NCBI GenBank assembly: GCA_902781705.1
Contig: CACZKE010000008.1
Span: 78,894 to 142,893, forward strand
DNA: 64,000 bases
Origin: an uncultured Bacteroidia bacterium
Lineage (GTDB): Bacteria; Bacteroidota; Bacteroidia; Bacteroidales; UBA932
Reading direction: 5' to 3'
Shown: positions 8,739 to 22,086 of the stretch, in pieces
Layout of the letters: each line of letters begins with the position of its first letter
Position numbering within the stretch: the stretch's first letter is position 1
The notes under the pieces: model-generated
Seen by the model: the letters and a program-made list of their open reading frames with translations, nothing else
Told to the model about the DNA's origin: nothing
The model's database searches: none
Made by a program: the position numbers and the translations under genes

Positions 8739-9779
8739 ATGGACAGGAGAGATTTTATCAAGCTATCCGGGGCTGCCGCAGCGGGCCTGGCCTTGGAAGG
8801 GTGTATGCCGAAGGGCGCTTCGGCGGCCCCGGACGAGGGTCCGCTCACGAAGGAATGGGCCCGGTTCCCGGAACGGATCACCCGGGACGTCCCGCCCTTC
8901 GATCCGCTGAACATCAAGGAGGTGACCATCGAGATCGGCCTGGAAAAGCCGTTCGACGTGATGCATGTTTCCGATACCCATATCGCCCGGGCCGACGCCC
9001 GTGACAACGAGCGGAAGATCATGCTCGCGGCCCAGCGCGGCCAGCACATGAACGCCGGCGAGCACTATCTGGACGAGGCCGTCCATATCGCCCGGGAAAA
9101 GGGCATGTATCTCATGCACACCGGTGACCTGCACGACTTTGTTTCCGAAGCCAATCTGGACATGGACGCCAAGCACATGGTCGAGGGTGACTGGTTCGTC
9201 TGCGCCGGCAACCACGAGTATTCGCAGTACGTAGGGGAGGCGAAGGAGGACGAAGCCTACAAGCGCGTGTCCTACGACGCGGTCCAGGGGGCGTTCCCCA
9301 ATGACCTCACCTTTGCAAGCCGTGTGATCAACGGAGTCAACTTCGTTGCCGTGGACGATGTCTATTACAATTTCACGGAAGCCCAGTTGGAAAGGATGAA
9401 GGCCGAGATGGCCAAGGGCCTTCCGGTCGTGATGCTGGTCCATGTGCCGCTCTATACGCCTGCGTTCTACGAGGATGAAATGAAGGGCATGGATAACAAG
9501 TGCGCCTATCTTGTGGGCGTCCCGGAGGAATTGACGGAAACCTACGAGCCCGGCGTGACCTATCCGCCCGGCGAGGAATGGCGCTACCGGAAAGTGCAGC
9601 AACATTCGGATGAACCCACCCTGAAGTTCGTCGCCTGGCTCAAGGAGCAACCGCTCCTGAAGGCCATCCTCTGCGGCCACATGCACCGCTTCTTCGAGGA
9701 GCGTTTCTCCCCGACGGCCATGCAGTATGTCGTGGGTGCCACCTACCTAGGTGATGCACAAGTCGTTCATTTTAAGTAA
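8739..9779 (+). CDS. Tat-exported lipoprotein metallophosphoesterase (calcineurin-like)
   Basis: 346 residues from the ATG at 8739, chosen because MDRRDFIKLSG is a clean twin-arginine signal; an in-frame extension to 8682 would bury it and overlap the promoter. The h-region ends in LEGC, a lipobox, so this looks like a Tat-secreted lipoprotein. Calcineurin-fold metal motifs follow: SDTHIA (Asp79, His81), HTGDLHD, AGNHEYS (Asn158, His159), LVHVPLY and CGHMHRF. It should hydrolyse a phosphomono- or diester in the periplasm; the substrate is not evident. It has its own promoter, and the LacZ-type gene starts 9 nt downstream. Confidence 0.85.
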   Translation: MDRRDFIKLSGAAAAGLALEGCMPKGASAAPDEGPLTKEWARFPERITRDVPPFDPLNIKEVTIEIGLEKPFDVMHVSDTHIARADARDNERKIMLAAQRGQHMNAGEHYLDEAVHIAREKGMYLMHTGDLHDFVSEANLDMDAKHMVEGDWFVCAGNHEYSQYVGEAKEDEAYKRVSYDAVQGAFPNDLTFASRVINGVNFVAVDDVYYNFTEAQLERMKAEMAKGLPVVMLVHVPLYTPAFYEDEMKGMDNKCAYLVGVPEELTETYEPGVTYPPGEEWRYRKVQQHSDEPTLKFVAWLKEQPLLKAILCGHMHRFFEERFSPTAMQYVVGATYLGDAQVVHFK

Positions 9780-13340
<3,561 letters not shown>

Positions 13341-13375
13341 TCGTCGAATGGAAATGTTTGATATATAATAATATA

Positions 13376-15118
13376 ATGAATAAGAGCGACTTACATTCGA
13401 CGCGGATGAGCGCATATTACCTCGGCCTGGGCCTTCTCTGCATCGTCTCCGCCTGCAACGCCCCCGTGGAACCCGCCGGCGTGCTGGATTCCGGGTTTGT
13501 GACGGAATATGTGACCCCGACGCGGGTGATGCTTACGCAAGGGACGGTGGAGGGGGCCGATGTGCTCCTGCAGCCGTACTGCGGGCAGGTGTCCACCAGC
13601 GAGGACGAGGTGGTCCGGATGGAAAAGGGCGGGATGTTCCTGCTGGATTTCGGAACGGAACTCCAGGGCGGTATCCAGATTGTCCGGTCCATCCACGGCT
13701 CTCACCAGGCGGCGCGGTTCCGCCTGGTCCTGGGCGAATCCGTAAGCGAGGCCCTCAGTGACATCAACGATCCGCAGACGACGGCAACGAACGACCATTC
13801 CGTCCGGGACATGGAAATCAGCGTTCCCTGGCTGGGCGTCGCCGAATACGGCAACAGCGGCTTCCGTTTCGCCCGGCTGGAACTGCTCGACGCGGACGGC
13901 GGGGAAATCGCCCTCCGGGCCGTCCGGGCCATTTCCAAGAAGCGGGACCTTCCGTATCTGGGTTCTTTCAAGTGCAATGACGAGCGTCTGAACGAGATCT
14001 GGCAGACGGGTGCCTATACGGTGCACCTGTGTATGCAGGACTACCTCTGGGACGGCGTGAAGCGCGACCGCCTGGTCTGGATCGGCGACATGCATCCGGA
14101 GGTGATTGCCGTGAACACGGTCTTCGGCAACCAGCAGGTTGTCCGCAAGAGTCTGGACTATGTGCGGGACAAGACCGCACCCACGGACTGGATGAACGGA
14201 ATCTGCTCCTATTCGCTCTGGTGGATCATCCTGCAACATCATCTGTATCAATGGTATGGAGACAAAGCCTACCTGGAGGAGCAGCAGGAATACATGACGG
14301 AACTCCTGCATACGGTGATGCGGAATGTGAAGGATAACAGGGAGGCCTATACCGACGGCCGCTTCATCGACTGGCCCTCCAACGACCAGCCGGCCGTGAT
14401 CCACGCCGGTCTGCAGGCGCTCACGGTCCGAGCCCTGGAAGCCGGCGCCGAAGTGGCCGAGTGCCTGAAGGACAGCGCCTTGCAGGCTGAATGCACCGAG
14501 GTTGCCAACCGGCTCCGGACCTATCTCCCGGACCACGTCGGGAACAGCCAGGCGGCAGCCCTCCTGTCCATCCAGGGAATGCTGGATGCGGAGGAAGCAT
14601 CGGCCATCATCCTGAAGAACGGTCCGGAGAAGTTCACGTCCTTCATGGGCTATTATCTCCTGGAAGCCCTTGCCAAAGGCGGCCATTATGCCGAGGCGAT
14701 GGACCTCATCAAAACCTACTGGGGCCGGATGCTGGAACTCGGCGCCACGACTTTCTGGGAGGACTTCAACTTCAACGATGCCAAGAATGCGGCCCGGATC
14801 GACGAGATCGTGCCGGAAGAGGACTTTGACATCCATGCCGACGGCGGCGCCTGGTGCTATGTGGGCCTCCGCCACAGTTTCTGCCACGGCTGGGCTTCCG
14901 GTCCGACGAGCTGGCTCAGCGGGCACGTGCTGGGAATCGAGCCCGTCGGCGTGGGCTTCCGGGAAGTCCGCATCCAGCCGCACCTGGGTAATCTGGAGTG
15001 GGCCGAGGGCACCTTCCCGACCCCGTACGGCGTCATTTCCGTCCGGCATACGAAGAATCCGGATGGCAGCGTCAAGTCCGATGTGAAACTGCCCAAGGGC
15101 GTAAAACGCGTGAAATGA
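13376..15118 (+). CDS. GH78-like alpha-L-rhamnosidase, short form, lipoprotein
   Basis: 580 residues. I chose the ATG at 13376, which gives a charged n-region and a lipobox (LCIVSAC); an inner ATG at 13406 also leaves the lipobox. Residues about 60-200 are a jelly roll of the GH78 D-domain kind, followed by a six-hairpin barrel opening with DGVKRDRLVWIGDMHPE, characteristic of rhamnosidase-like proteins. Later parts include CHGWASGP and TSWLSGHVLG, then a C-terminal sandwich. It lacks the extra N-terminal sandwiches of long GH78s. Hydrolysis of terminal alpha-L-rhamnose or a similar residue is likely. The upstream 35 nt are AT-rich without a clear TAnnTTTG. The next gene overlaps by ATGA. Confidence 0.82.
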   Translation: MNKSDLHSTRMSAYYLGLGLLCIVSACNAPVEPAGVLDSGFVTEYVTPTRVMLTQGTVEGADVLLQPYCGQVSTSEDEVVRMEKGGMFLLDFGTELQGGIQIVRSIHGSHQAARFRLVLGESVSEALSDINDPQTTATNDHSVRDMEISVPWLGVAEYGNSGFRFARLELLDADGGEIALRAVRAISKKRDLPYLGSFKCNDERLNEIWQTGAYTVHLCMQDYLWDGVKRDRLVWIGDMHPEVIAVNTVFGNQQVVRKSLDYVRDKTAPTDWMNGICSYSLWWIILQHHLYQWYGDKAYLEEQQEYMTELLHTVMRNVKDNREAYTDGRFIDWPSNDQPAVIHAGLQALTVRALEAGAEVAECLKDSALQAECTEVANRLRTYLPDHVGNSQAAALLSIQGMLDAEEASAIILKNGPEKFTSFMGYYLLEALAKGGHYAEAMDLIKTYWGRMLELGATTFWEDFNFNDAKNAARIDEIVPEEDFDIHADGGAWCYVGLRHSFCHGWASGPTSWLSGHVLGIEPVGVGFREVRIQPHLGNLEWAEGTFPTPYGVISVRHTKNPDGSVKSDVKLPKGVKRVK

Positions 15119-18100
15119 GAAAGATCCTTTCGGGACTGTTCGCATGGACCCTCGTGTCGATGCTGACCGGTTGCGGGGAGCAGCCGGTGCAGGAGTATTC
15201 CATGCTGGACCGCTGGGCGGAGAAGGAGGTCTTTGCCTCCCGCCTGGTGGACGACATGGAAACCGCCGGCGGGTGGACGGTCCTGGAAGGGAATCCCCGG
15301 ATCGGCTATACCGGGGAGAATGTCCATGACGGGAAGCAGGCGCTCCGGGCCCGTTTCTCCCTCGTGGACAGCACGTATATCCTGGCACCGGAACACCGTA
15401 CTCCATGGGGCTCTTTCGGCGCCAAACAGGGCGGCTGGAACGGGTTTGCCCTGGAATTCGACGAGCCGCAGGACTGGAGCGGCTACAACCGGATCGCCCT
15501 CTGGGCATACATCCATCCTTCGAAGAATCAGAGCGTCAGTTTCGCCCTGAGCCTCGTGAACGGAACGCAACCGGACAGCATCCTGAGTCCCGCCCGGGAG
15601 ACGAACCTGGACATTCCCCAGGGCCGATGGGTGCAGGTCCTTTGGGAAATCGACTATTTCCGGCGCGACAGCATCCGGCGTTTCGAGATCTCCCAGACCC
15701 CGACGGGCTTCGACCGCTCGATCGGGGAGCAGTACGTGACCATCGACTTCGACGGGCTGGAACTGCAAAAGGTGGAGCCGGACCATTACGAGGGCTGGGA
15801 TATCCCGGAAGGGGAGATCGCTTTCTCCCATGCCGGATATCGTCCTACCGACCCCAAAATCGCCCTTGCGGCGGCTTCGGAGGCGGATTCTTTCGTCCTG
15901 AAGAACGAGAAGGGAAGGACCGTCTTTACCGGTACGCCTTCGCCGCTCACGAACAAGGACATTCCTTTTGCGCGGCTGGATTTCAGCGACTGGACGAAAC
16001 CCGGAACCTATACGATCCAGTATGGCGGGGCCGCGTCGGAGCCTTTCCGCATCGGAGAGGATATCTGGAACCGTCCCTTGCAGGCGGCCCTCAACTTTTA
16101 CCGGAACCAGCGCTGCGGCGATGAGGTCCCGGGTGTCCATGGCGTCTGCCATGCGGATGTGATGGGCTTTTACGGGGAGGAGAAGAAACCCGTGAATGGC
16201 GGCTGGCACGATGCCGGCGACCTTTCCCAGGGGACCTGGCGCACGGCCTATGGCTGCTATGCCCTCTTGACAGCGCTGGAAACCAAGGCCTTGGACGATG
16301 AAGTGCTTCGCGGCGAGATCGCCTGGGGCATGGACTGGCTGCTGAAAACGCGCTTTGCCGACGGCCGCCACATGACCTGGTCCCAGTGCCGGATTTATAC
16401 GGACGGCGAAGCCGGAACCTTTGACGATATCGTCCGGCCGGCGGAATATGTCCCGTGGGAACTGTTCCTGACCTCGGCCGTCTTCTCCCGGGCTTCGGCT
16501 TTGCTGGATCCTGCCCGGAAAGCGGAGTTGGAGAAGGCGGCCCTGGAAGACTGGGAAGCGGCCATGAAGGCTTCCGGCTGGGCAGAGGCATCCTATCTGG
16601 AGGCCTCCTGGGGCGCGGTTTCATCGGCCCTGCTGTATGAATGCAGCCGAGAGGAGCGTTTCAAGACGGCTGCTCTTCGTTTCGGAGACCTGCTCCTGCG
16701 CTGCCAGGAACAGGATTCCGTGGACGGGATTCCCTATGCGGGCTATTTCTATTCGGATACGCGCCGGAAGGAACTTCGGCATTACAACCACGAGGCCTTC
16801 TGCGAAGCGCCCATGCTGGCTTTCAGTGCCCTCTGCCGGGTGTTTCCGGGCCATTCGGCCTCTTGGCGGGAGGGCGCCCGGCTCTACCTGGACGCTTATC
16901 TGAAGCCGGGAAGCCGGATCTCCGCACCCTTCGACCTGCTGCCCTCCGGCATCTATCGCCGGGCCGATATGCAGCAGCCGACCGACCTTCAGCAGTATGA
17001 GGCCGGGACACAGATCAATGACGCTTACGCCATCCGGACCTTCCCCATCTGGAAAGACCATGTCTTCCACGGAAGTACCAACTTCCATTTGTCCCAGGCC
17101 TGGGCGCTGGCTTCGGCCGCGGCGCTCCTCCAGGACCGCGATGCAATGGGCCTGGTCCAGGAACAACTGGAATGGACACTCGGACGTAATCCGTTCAGTT
17201 CCAGTTTGATGTACGGGGTTGGCTACAACTATGCACCGGACTTCGTGTATTGTACGCACAATATCGTGGGAGCGCTTCCAGTGGGTATCGATTGCTTCCA
17301 GGGCGACGCGCCCTTCTGGAACGGGACGGCGAATGCAACCTCCCATGAAATCTGGATCGAGCCGGTTTCCCGCTTCGTGGGAACGCTGGCGACCTTCCTG
17401 CAGGACATGCCTGCAGATGTGGATCTGCACGAGGCCGATCCTTTCATCGGCACCGGCGGGGACGGGCATACATATCCTGGGGCTGCGGCCCCGTTCGGGA
17501 TGGTCCAACTGAGTCCCGATACGCATAACCGCGGCTGGGAGGCGGCTTCGGGTTACCGCGACAAGGATTCGACCCTCATCGGGTTTTCCCACACGCACCT
17601 GAGCGGTACCGGCGGCGTGGACCTCGGGGATTTCCTCTTTACCCCGTTCCGGGAGGCGGTTCCGTTCTCCAAGAAGGACGAAGTGGCCTATCCGGGGTAT
17701 TACAGCGTCCAGACCCAGGGAATCAAGGCGGAATTGACGGCCCTTCCCCGGACGGGCTGCCAGCGCTATACTTTCCAGGGGGAAGGAGAGCGGAAGCTCT
17801 GGGTGGACCTCCGGTATAACATCGGCGGCACCCATCCGGACCGGATCAGCTTTGACGTCATCTCCGACCGCGTCATCGAAGGCGGCCGGCACGTGGTCGG
17901 CTGGGCCAAGGACCGCTGGATGTTCTTCTCGGCCGCTTTCTCCGTGCCTTTCACCTCCTGTGAGGCCGATGGGGAAGACCGCTACCTGCTTACTTTCCCG
18001 GCCGGTACGAAAGAGTTGACCGTCACCGTGGGCCTGTCTCCGACAGATGCCCTGGCAGCCCGGCGGAACCGTCTTGCAGAGGCCTCGGACGGCGATTTCG

Positions 18101-20145
18101 ACCGGATTCGGAAGACTTCTGAAGCCCTTTGGAAAGGGCAACTGTCCAAGATTACGGTCGAGGGCGGGACATCGGCCCAGCGGACCAATTTCTATTCGGC
18201 CCTGTATCACACGCTCATCGCCCCGAACCTGCTCAGCGATGTCGGGAAGCGGCCGTTCTATTCCACCCTTTCGCTTTGGGACACTTTCCGGAGTTGGAAC
18301 CCGCTGATGGTCCTGCTGAATCCGGAGATGATCGGCGACCAGGCGGAGAGCCTTGTCCGGATGTACGGGCGCGACGGGAAACTGCCTCTCTGGGCGCTTG
18401 GCGGCGTGGATGTGGACTGCATGATCGGCTACCACAGCGCATCCGTCATCGCCGATGCCTGGCTGCGGGGGATCCGCACCTTCGACGGGGAAAAGGCCCT
18501 CGCCGCGATGGTGGCCTCCTCCAACCTGGATCCGGCCTCCGACTGGTATAACGCCCATGGCTATGTCCCTTCGGACTATACGCCGGAATCCGTGTCCAAG
18601 ACGCTGGAATTCTGCTACGATGACTGGTGTATCGCCCGGATGGCCGAGTCCCTGGGGCACAAGGACCTGGCGGCGGAATACGACGCCCGCGCCCTCCGCT
18701 ACCGGAATCTTTTCGACCCTTCTACCGGCTTTTTCCGGGGGAAGGAGTCCGACGGCAACTGGCGGGTGCCCTTCGACCCGGTGAGCGGCTCCCGGGACTA
18801 TACGGAAGCCATCGCCTGGCAGTACCGTCATTTCGTCCCGCACGACATGCGCGGCTATACGGACCTGATGGGCGGTCCGGAGGCGGTCCGGGCTTCCCTG
18901 GATTCCCTTTTCGAGACAACCTCGGGGCAGCTTCATGACGGAAATATCACGGGCCTCGTGGGCCTGTATGCCCATGGAAACGAGCCCAGCCACGGAACGG
19001 CCTGGCTGTACAGTTATGTGGGACGTCCCTCCGAAACCCAGCGTCGGGTCCGGCAGATGCTGGACGACATGTACCGGCCCGCTCCGGACGGAATCTGCGG
19101 CAACGAGGACTGCGGGCAGATGAGCGCCTGGTACGTGCTCTCCGCCCTGGGCCTGTATCCGGTCTGTCCGGGTTCGGGCGAGTTCGTCCTGGGGGCTCCG
19201 CTGTTCAGGAAGGCGACGGTGTCGCTTCCGAACGGCCGCCGGCTTGTCATCACGGCCGACCATCCTGAACATCCGTATGTGAAGGGTGTTTCCCTAAATG
19301 GAAAACCTGTTGATAGGCAATACATTACCTATGAGGAGATTATGCAGGGCGGAGAACTCTCCTTCCGGCTTTCCGGAAAGCCCTGCTCCGACCGGGACGC
19401 CTTGCCGGCTCCGTATTCCCTCTCGGAAGAGCCCCTGGTTTCCACGCCGTACCTGACGGGGAATCCCCGGTTCTTCGACGGCTCCTTCCCGGTGGAACTC
19501 CTGTGCCGAACGCCGGACGCCCGGATCCATTACACCCTGGACGGGTCCGAGCCCACGGAAGCATCGGCCTTGTACGAAGGACCGTTCTCCGTTACGGAGG
19601 ATTGCGTCCTGAAGGCCCGCGCCTTCAAGCCGGGCTGCACGCCGAGCCCGCTGCTCCGCAGTCACATGTTCCCCATCGAATATGTCCCTGCCGTGACGGT
19701 AACCGGCCTGCAGCCGGGATGCCGCTACACCTACCATCGCGGGATGTTCCTGCGGGTTGCCCAGGTGGCCGCTTCGCCGGTTGTCCGCCGGGGTGTCCTT
19801 CCGGCTCCCTCCATCGAGGGGGCAACGGACGAGGACCATTTCGGCTTCATCTTCGAGGGCTATCTGGACGTACCGGAAGAGGGCCTTTGGGAATTCGCCG
19901 TCACGAGTGACGACGGCGCCGTCCTGGAAATCGACGGCCGCCTGGCCGTGAACGGCGACGGCTCGCATGCCAATTACACGGCAACGGGACACATCGCCCT
20001 TCGGAAAGGCCTCCATGCCTTCCGCCTCCTGTACCTGGAGGATTACGAAGGGCAGAACCTCGAATGGGCCTGGAAACGTCCGGGTTCGGACACCTTCGAC
20101 CCGATCCCCCCGGACCGAGTCCGTTTTTCGGAAGCGGTTGATTGA
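15115..20145 (+). CDS. Giant GH9-GH92 fusion with chitobiase-C-like and PA14 domains
   Basis: 1676 residues from ATG 15115, which overlaps the preceding TGA and starts a lipoprotein signal (LTGC). Domains: CBM-like jelly roll about 25-215; CelD-type Ig-like domain about 225-310; GH9 (alpha/alpha)6 barrel about 315-770 with GGWHDAGD (Asp366, Asp369) and HEIWIE (Glu745) in the catalytic-acid position; GH92 from DPFIGTGGDG (about 772) to about 1420 with NEPSHGTAW and GNEDCGQMSAW (1329-1339); a chitobiase-C-like repeat (IHYTLDGSEPT) about 1460-1510; a PA14 domain about 1530-1670. GH9 enzymes cleave beta-glucans and GH92 are Ca-dependent exo-alpha-mannosidases. There is no stop or frameshift between them. 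Joining the two in one chain is unusual. Confidence 0.88.
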   Translation: MRKILSGLFAWTLVSMLTGCGEQPVQEYSMLDRWAEKEVFASRLVDDMETAGGWTVLEGNPRIGYTGENVHDGKQALRARFSLVDSTYILAPEHRTPWGSFGAKQGGWNGFALEFDEPQDWSGYNRIALWAYIHPSKNQSVSFALSLVNGTQPDSILSPARETNLDIPQGRWVQVLWEIDYFRRDSIRRFEISQTPTGFDRSIGEQYVTIDFDGLELQKVEPDHYEGWDIPEGEIAFSHAGYRPTDPKIALAAASEADSFVLKNEKGRTVFTGTPSPLTNKDIPFARLDFSDWTKPGTYTIQYGGAASEPFRIGEDIWNRPLQAALNFYRNQRCGDEVPGVHGVCHADVMGFYGEEKKPVNGGWHDAGDLSQGTWRTAYGCYALLTALETKALDDEVLRGEIAWGMDWLLKTRFADGRHMTWSQCRIYTDGEAGTFDDIVRPAEYVPWELFLTSAVFSRASALLDPARKAELEKAALEDWEAAMKASGWAEASYLEASWGAVSSALLYECSREERFKTAALRFGDLLLRCQEQDSVDGIPYAGYFYSDTRRKELRHYNHEAFCEAPMLAFSALCRVFPGHSASWREGARLYLDAYLKPGSRISAPFDLLPSGIYRRADMQQPTDLQQYEAGTQINDAYAIRTFPIWKDHVFHGSTNFHLSQAWALASAAALLQDRDAMGLVQEQLEWTLGRNPFSSSLMYGVGYNYAPDFVYCTHNIVGALPVGIDCFQGDAPFWNGTANATSHEIWIEPVSRFVGTLATFLQDMPADVDLHEADPFIGTGGDGHTYPGAAAPFGMVQLSPDTHNRGWEAASGYRDKDSTLIGFSHTHLSGTGGVDLGDFLFTPFREAVPFSKKDEVAYPGYYSVQTQGIKAELTALPRTGCQRYTFQGEGERKLWVDLRYNIGGTHPDRISFDVISDRVIEGGRHVVGWAKDRWMFFSAAFSVPFTSCEADGEDRYLLTFPAGTKELTVTVGLSPTDALAARRNRLAEASDGDFDRIRKTSEALWKGQLSKITVEGGTSAQRTNFYSALYHTLIAPNLLSDVGKRPFYSTLSLWDTFRSWNPLMVLLNPEMIGDQAESLVRMYGRDGKLPLWALGGVDVDCMIGYHSASVIADAWLRGIRTFDGEKALAAMVASSNLDPASDWYNAHGYVPSDYTPESVSKTLEFCYDDWCIARMAESLGHKDLAAEYDARALRYRNLFDPSTGFFRGKESDGNWRVPFDPVSGSRDYTEAIAWQYRHFVPHDMRGYTDLMGGPEAVRASLDSLFETTSGQLHDGNITGLVGLYAHGNEPSHGTAWLYSYVGRPSETQRRVRQMLDDMYRPAPDGICGNEDCGQMSAWYVLSALGLYPVCPGSGEFVLGAPLFRKATVSLPNGRRLVITADHPEHPYVKGVSLNGKPVDRQYITYEEIMQGGELSFRLSGKPCSDRDALPAPYSLSEEPLVSTPYLTGNPRFFDGSFPVELLCRTPDARIHYTLDGSEPTEASALYEGPFSVTEDCVLKARAFKPGCTPSPLLRSHMFPIEYVPAVTVTGLQPGCRYTYHRGMFLRVAQVAASPVVRRGVLPAPSIEGATDEDHFGFIFEGYLDVPEEGLWEFAVTSDDGAVLEIDGRLAVNGDGSHANYTATGHIALRKGLHAFRLLYLEDYEGQNLEWAWKRPGSDTFDPIPPDRVRFSEAVD

Positions 20146-20171
20146 ACGCTGATTACAGAATGTGCCTTGTG

Positions 20172-20179
20172 TATATTTA
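20172..20179 (+). promoter_or_regulatory. Possible -7 element (TATATTTA)
   Basis: One mismatch to TAnnTTTG, in the 63-nt gap before the GH127 gene at 20209. No well-spaced -33 element is seen. Confidence 0.3.
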
Positions 20180-20208
20180 CGCAAAGCGGTTTAATTAATA
20201 GATTTATT

Positions 20209-22086
20209 ATGAGATTGTTACGAATTACGCTCGGCCTGACGTTGTCGGCCATGACCATGCTTTCCTGTACCGGCGGAAAGGAGCCGGCGAACGGAAAACT
20301 GATCACCCCGGTGAGTTTTGCCGATGTCAAGATCGACGACGCCTTCTGGACACCCCAGCTGCTGATCCACAAGGATGTCACCCTGCCCGTGTGCATCGAC
20401 CAGATCGAGAACCAGACCGGCCGCATCCGGAATTTCGAGAACGCCGCGAAAGGGGAAGGGGAACATTCCGGGATCTATTTCGACGATTCCGACGTGTACA
20501 AGGCCCTGGAGGGCATGGCCTATTCCCTCCAGATCGAACCGGACCCGGAACTGGAAGCCAAGTGCGACGAGTGGATCGACAAGTTCGCGGCCGCCCAGCA
20601 GCCGGACGGTTACCTGAACACCTTCTTTACGCTCACGGGGCTGGAGAACCGCTGGGACAACATGGACAAGCACGAGATGTATTGTGCCGGCCACATGACC
20701 GAGGCGGCGGTGGCGTACTACAAGGCGACTGGCAAGCGCAAACTGCTGGATGTGGCCATCCGTTTTGCGGACCACATGATGTCCGTCTTCGGTCCGGAAG
20801 GACGCCATTGGGTGCCCGGACATGAGGAAATCGAACTGGCTCTGGTCAAACTGTATGAAGTGACCGGCGAGAAGAAGTACCTGGACTTCGCCGGCTGGCT
20901 GCTGGACCAGCGGGGCCATGGATACGGCTCCTACGGGAAGCATTCCACCCGGGACTGGCCGGAAATCTATTACCAGGATGAGGTCCCGGTCCGCGAGCTT
21001 TCCCGGATTACCGGTCACGCCGTACGTTCCATGTACCTGTATTGCGGCATGGCCGATGTGGCCGCTTATACCGGCGACAAGGGGCTCACGGATGCCTTGG
21101 ACCGCCTGTGGGACCATGTCGTGATGAAGAATATGTACATCACCGGCGGCATCGGCCAATCCTCCCGCAATGAAGGCATTACGGAGGATTACGACCTTCC
21201 GAACCTGACGGCTTACTGCGAGACCTGCGCTTCCGTGGGCATGGTCCTTTGGAACTGGCGCATGCTCCAGTTCACCGGTGACGGCAAGTATGCCGACGTG
21301 ATGGAGCGTTCCCTGTACAACGGAGCCCTGGCGGGCATTTCCCTGAAAGGAGACCGTTTCTTCTATGTGAATCCGCTGGAGTCGGAAGGAAACCATCACC
21401 GTCAGGCCTGGTACGGCTGCGCCTGCTGTCCGAGCCAAATCTGCCGGTTCCTCCCTTCCGTGGGCAATTATGTCTATGGAACCTCGGCGGATGCGCTCTG
21501 GGTGAACCTGTACATGGGAAGCGAGACGACCGTGAAACTCCGGAACAGGGACATCCGCGTGAAGCAGGAAACCACCTATCCCTGGGACGGTTACATGAAA
21601 TTGACCCTGGGCATGGACAAGCCGGTGAAGGCGGCGGTCCGTCTCCGGATCCCGGCCTGGTGCAAGGATTTCACCATCTCCGTGAACGGGGCTGCGGTGA
21701 CCGCTCCCGTGCAGGCCGGCTATGCCGTCCTGGATCGGAAATGGGCCGATGGGGACGCCGTTGAACTGGTCCTGGCGATGCCTGTCGAGGAAGTCGCCGC
21801 CGATCCCCGCGTGAAGGAGGATGTCGGGAAACGTGCCGTCCAGCGCGGCCCGATCGTCTATTGTCTGGAAGAGGTGGACAATCCGGACGGCTTCGACGAC
21901 CTCCGCCTGACGGAAGATGCCGAGTTCGAACTGAACCCGCTGGACAAGCGCCAGTGGTGGGGACATCCCCTGATGCAGATCAAGGCACAGGCGGGCGGAA
22001 AGACGCTGACCTTCCTTCCGTATTTCGCCTGGGACAACCGGGAAGCCGGGAAAATGAAAGTGTGGATTCCGCTGGAGGAAAAATGA
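20209..22086 (+). CDS. GH127 beta-L-arabinofuranosidase (DUF1680), lipoprotein
   Basis: 625 residues from ATG 20209, giving a lipoprotein signal (MRLLRITLGLTLSAM then MLSC). The central (alpha/alpha)6 barrel shows family motifs QPDGYLNTFF, CAGHMTEAAVAYY, TGGIG, YCETCAS and GCACCPSQ. Glu338 and Cys340, plus Cys406 and Cys407, match the Glu/three-Cys zinc site of GH127, where one Cys is the nucleophile. The product should release terminal beta-L-arabinofuranose from pectic or hydroxyproline-linked arabinosides. The length is close to the family norm. It overlaps the following DUF2490 gene by ATGA. Confidence 0.92.
   Translation: MRLLRITLGLTLSAMTMLSCTGGKEPANGKLITPVSFADVKIDDAFWTPQLLIHKDVTLPVCIDQIENQTGRIRNFENAAKGEGEHSGIYFDDSDVYKALEGMAYSLQIEPDPELEAKCDEWIDKFAAAQQPDGYLNTFFTLTGLENRWDNMDKHEMYCAGHMTEAAVAYYKATGKRKLLDVAIRFADHMMSVFGPEGRHWVPGHEEIELALVKLYEVTGEKKYLDFAGWLLDQRGHGYGSYGKHSTRDWPEIYYQDEVPVRELSRITGHAVRSMYLYCGMADVAAYTGDKGLTDALDRLWDHVVMKNMYITGGIGQSSRNEGITEDYDLPNLTAYCETCASVGMVLWNWRMLQFTGDGKYADVMERSLYNGALAGISLKGDRFFYVNPLESEGNHHRQAWYGCACCPSQICRFLPSVGNYVYGTSADALWVNLYMGSETTVKLRNRDIRVKQETTYPWDGYMKLTLGMDKPVKAAVRLRIPAWCKDFTISVNGAAVTAPVQAGYAVLDRKWADGDAVELVLAMPVEEVAADPRVKEDVGKRAVQRGPIVYCLEEVDNPDGFDDLRLTEDAEFELNPLDKRQWWGHPLMQIKAQAGGKTLTFLPYFAWDNREAGKMKVWIPLEEK

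Noticed and set aside
14998-15114. In-frame upstream extension of the GH9-GH92 gene
   Set aside because: It runs through the end of the GH78-like gene. The ATG at 15115 starts a lipoprotein signal and overlaps the stop, the pattern used throughout the cluster.
17390-17450. A frameshift or stop splitting GH9 from GH92
   Set aside because: The frame is continuous through the junction (FLQDMPADVDLHEADPFIG), with no stop in the nucleotide sequence.
21861-22082. Extension of the DUF2490 gene
   Set aside because: It lies in the GH127 gene and would remove the signal peptide.
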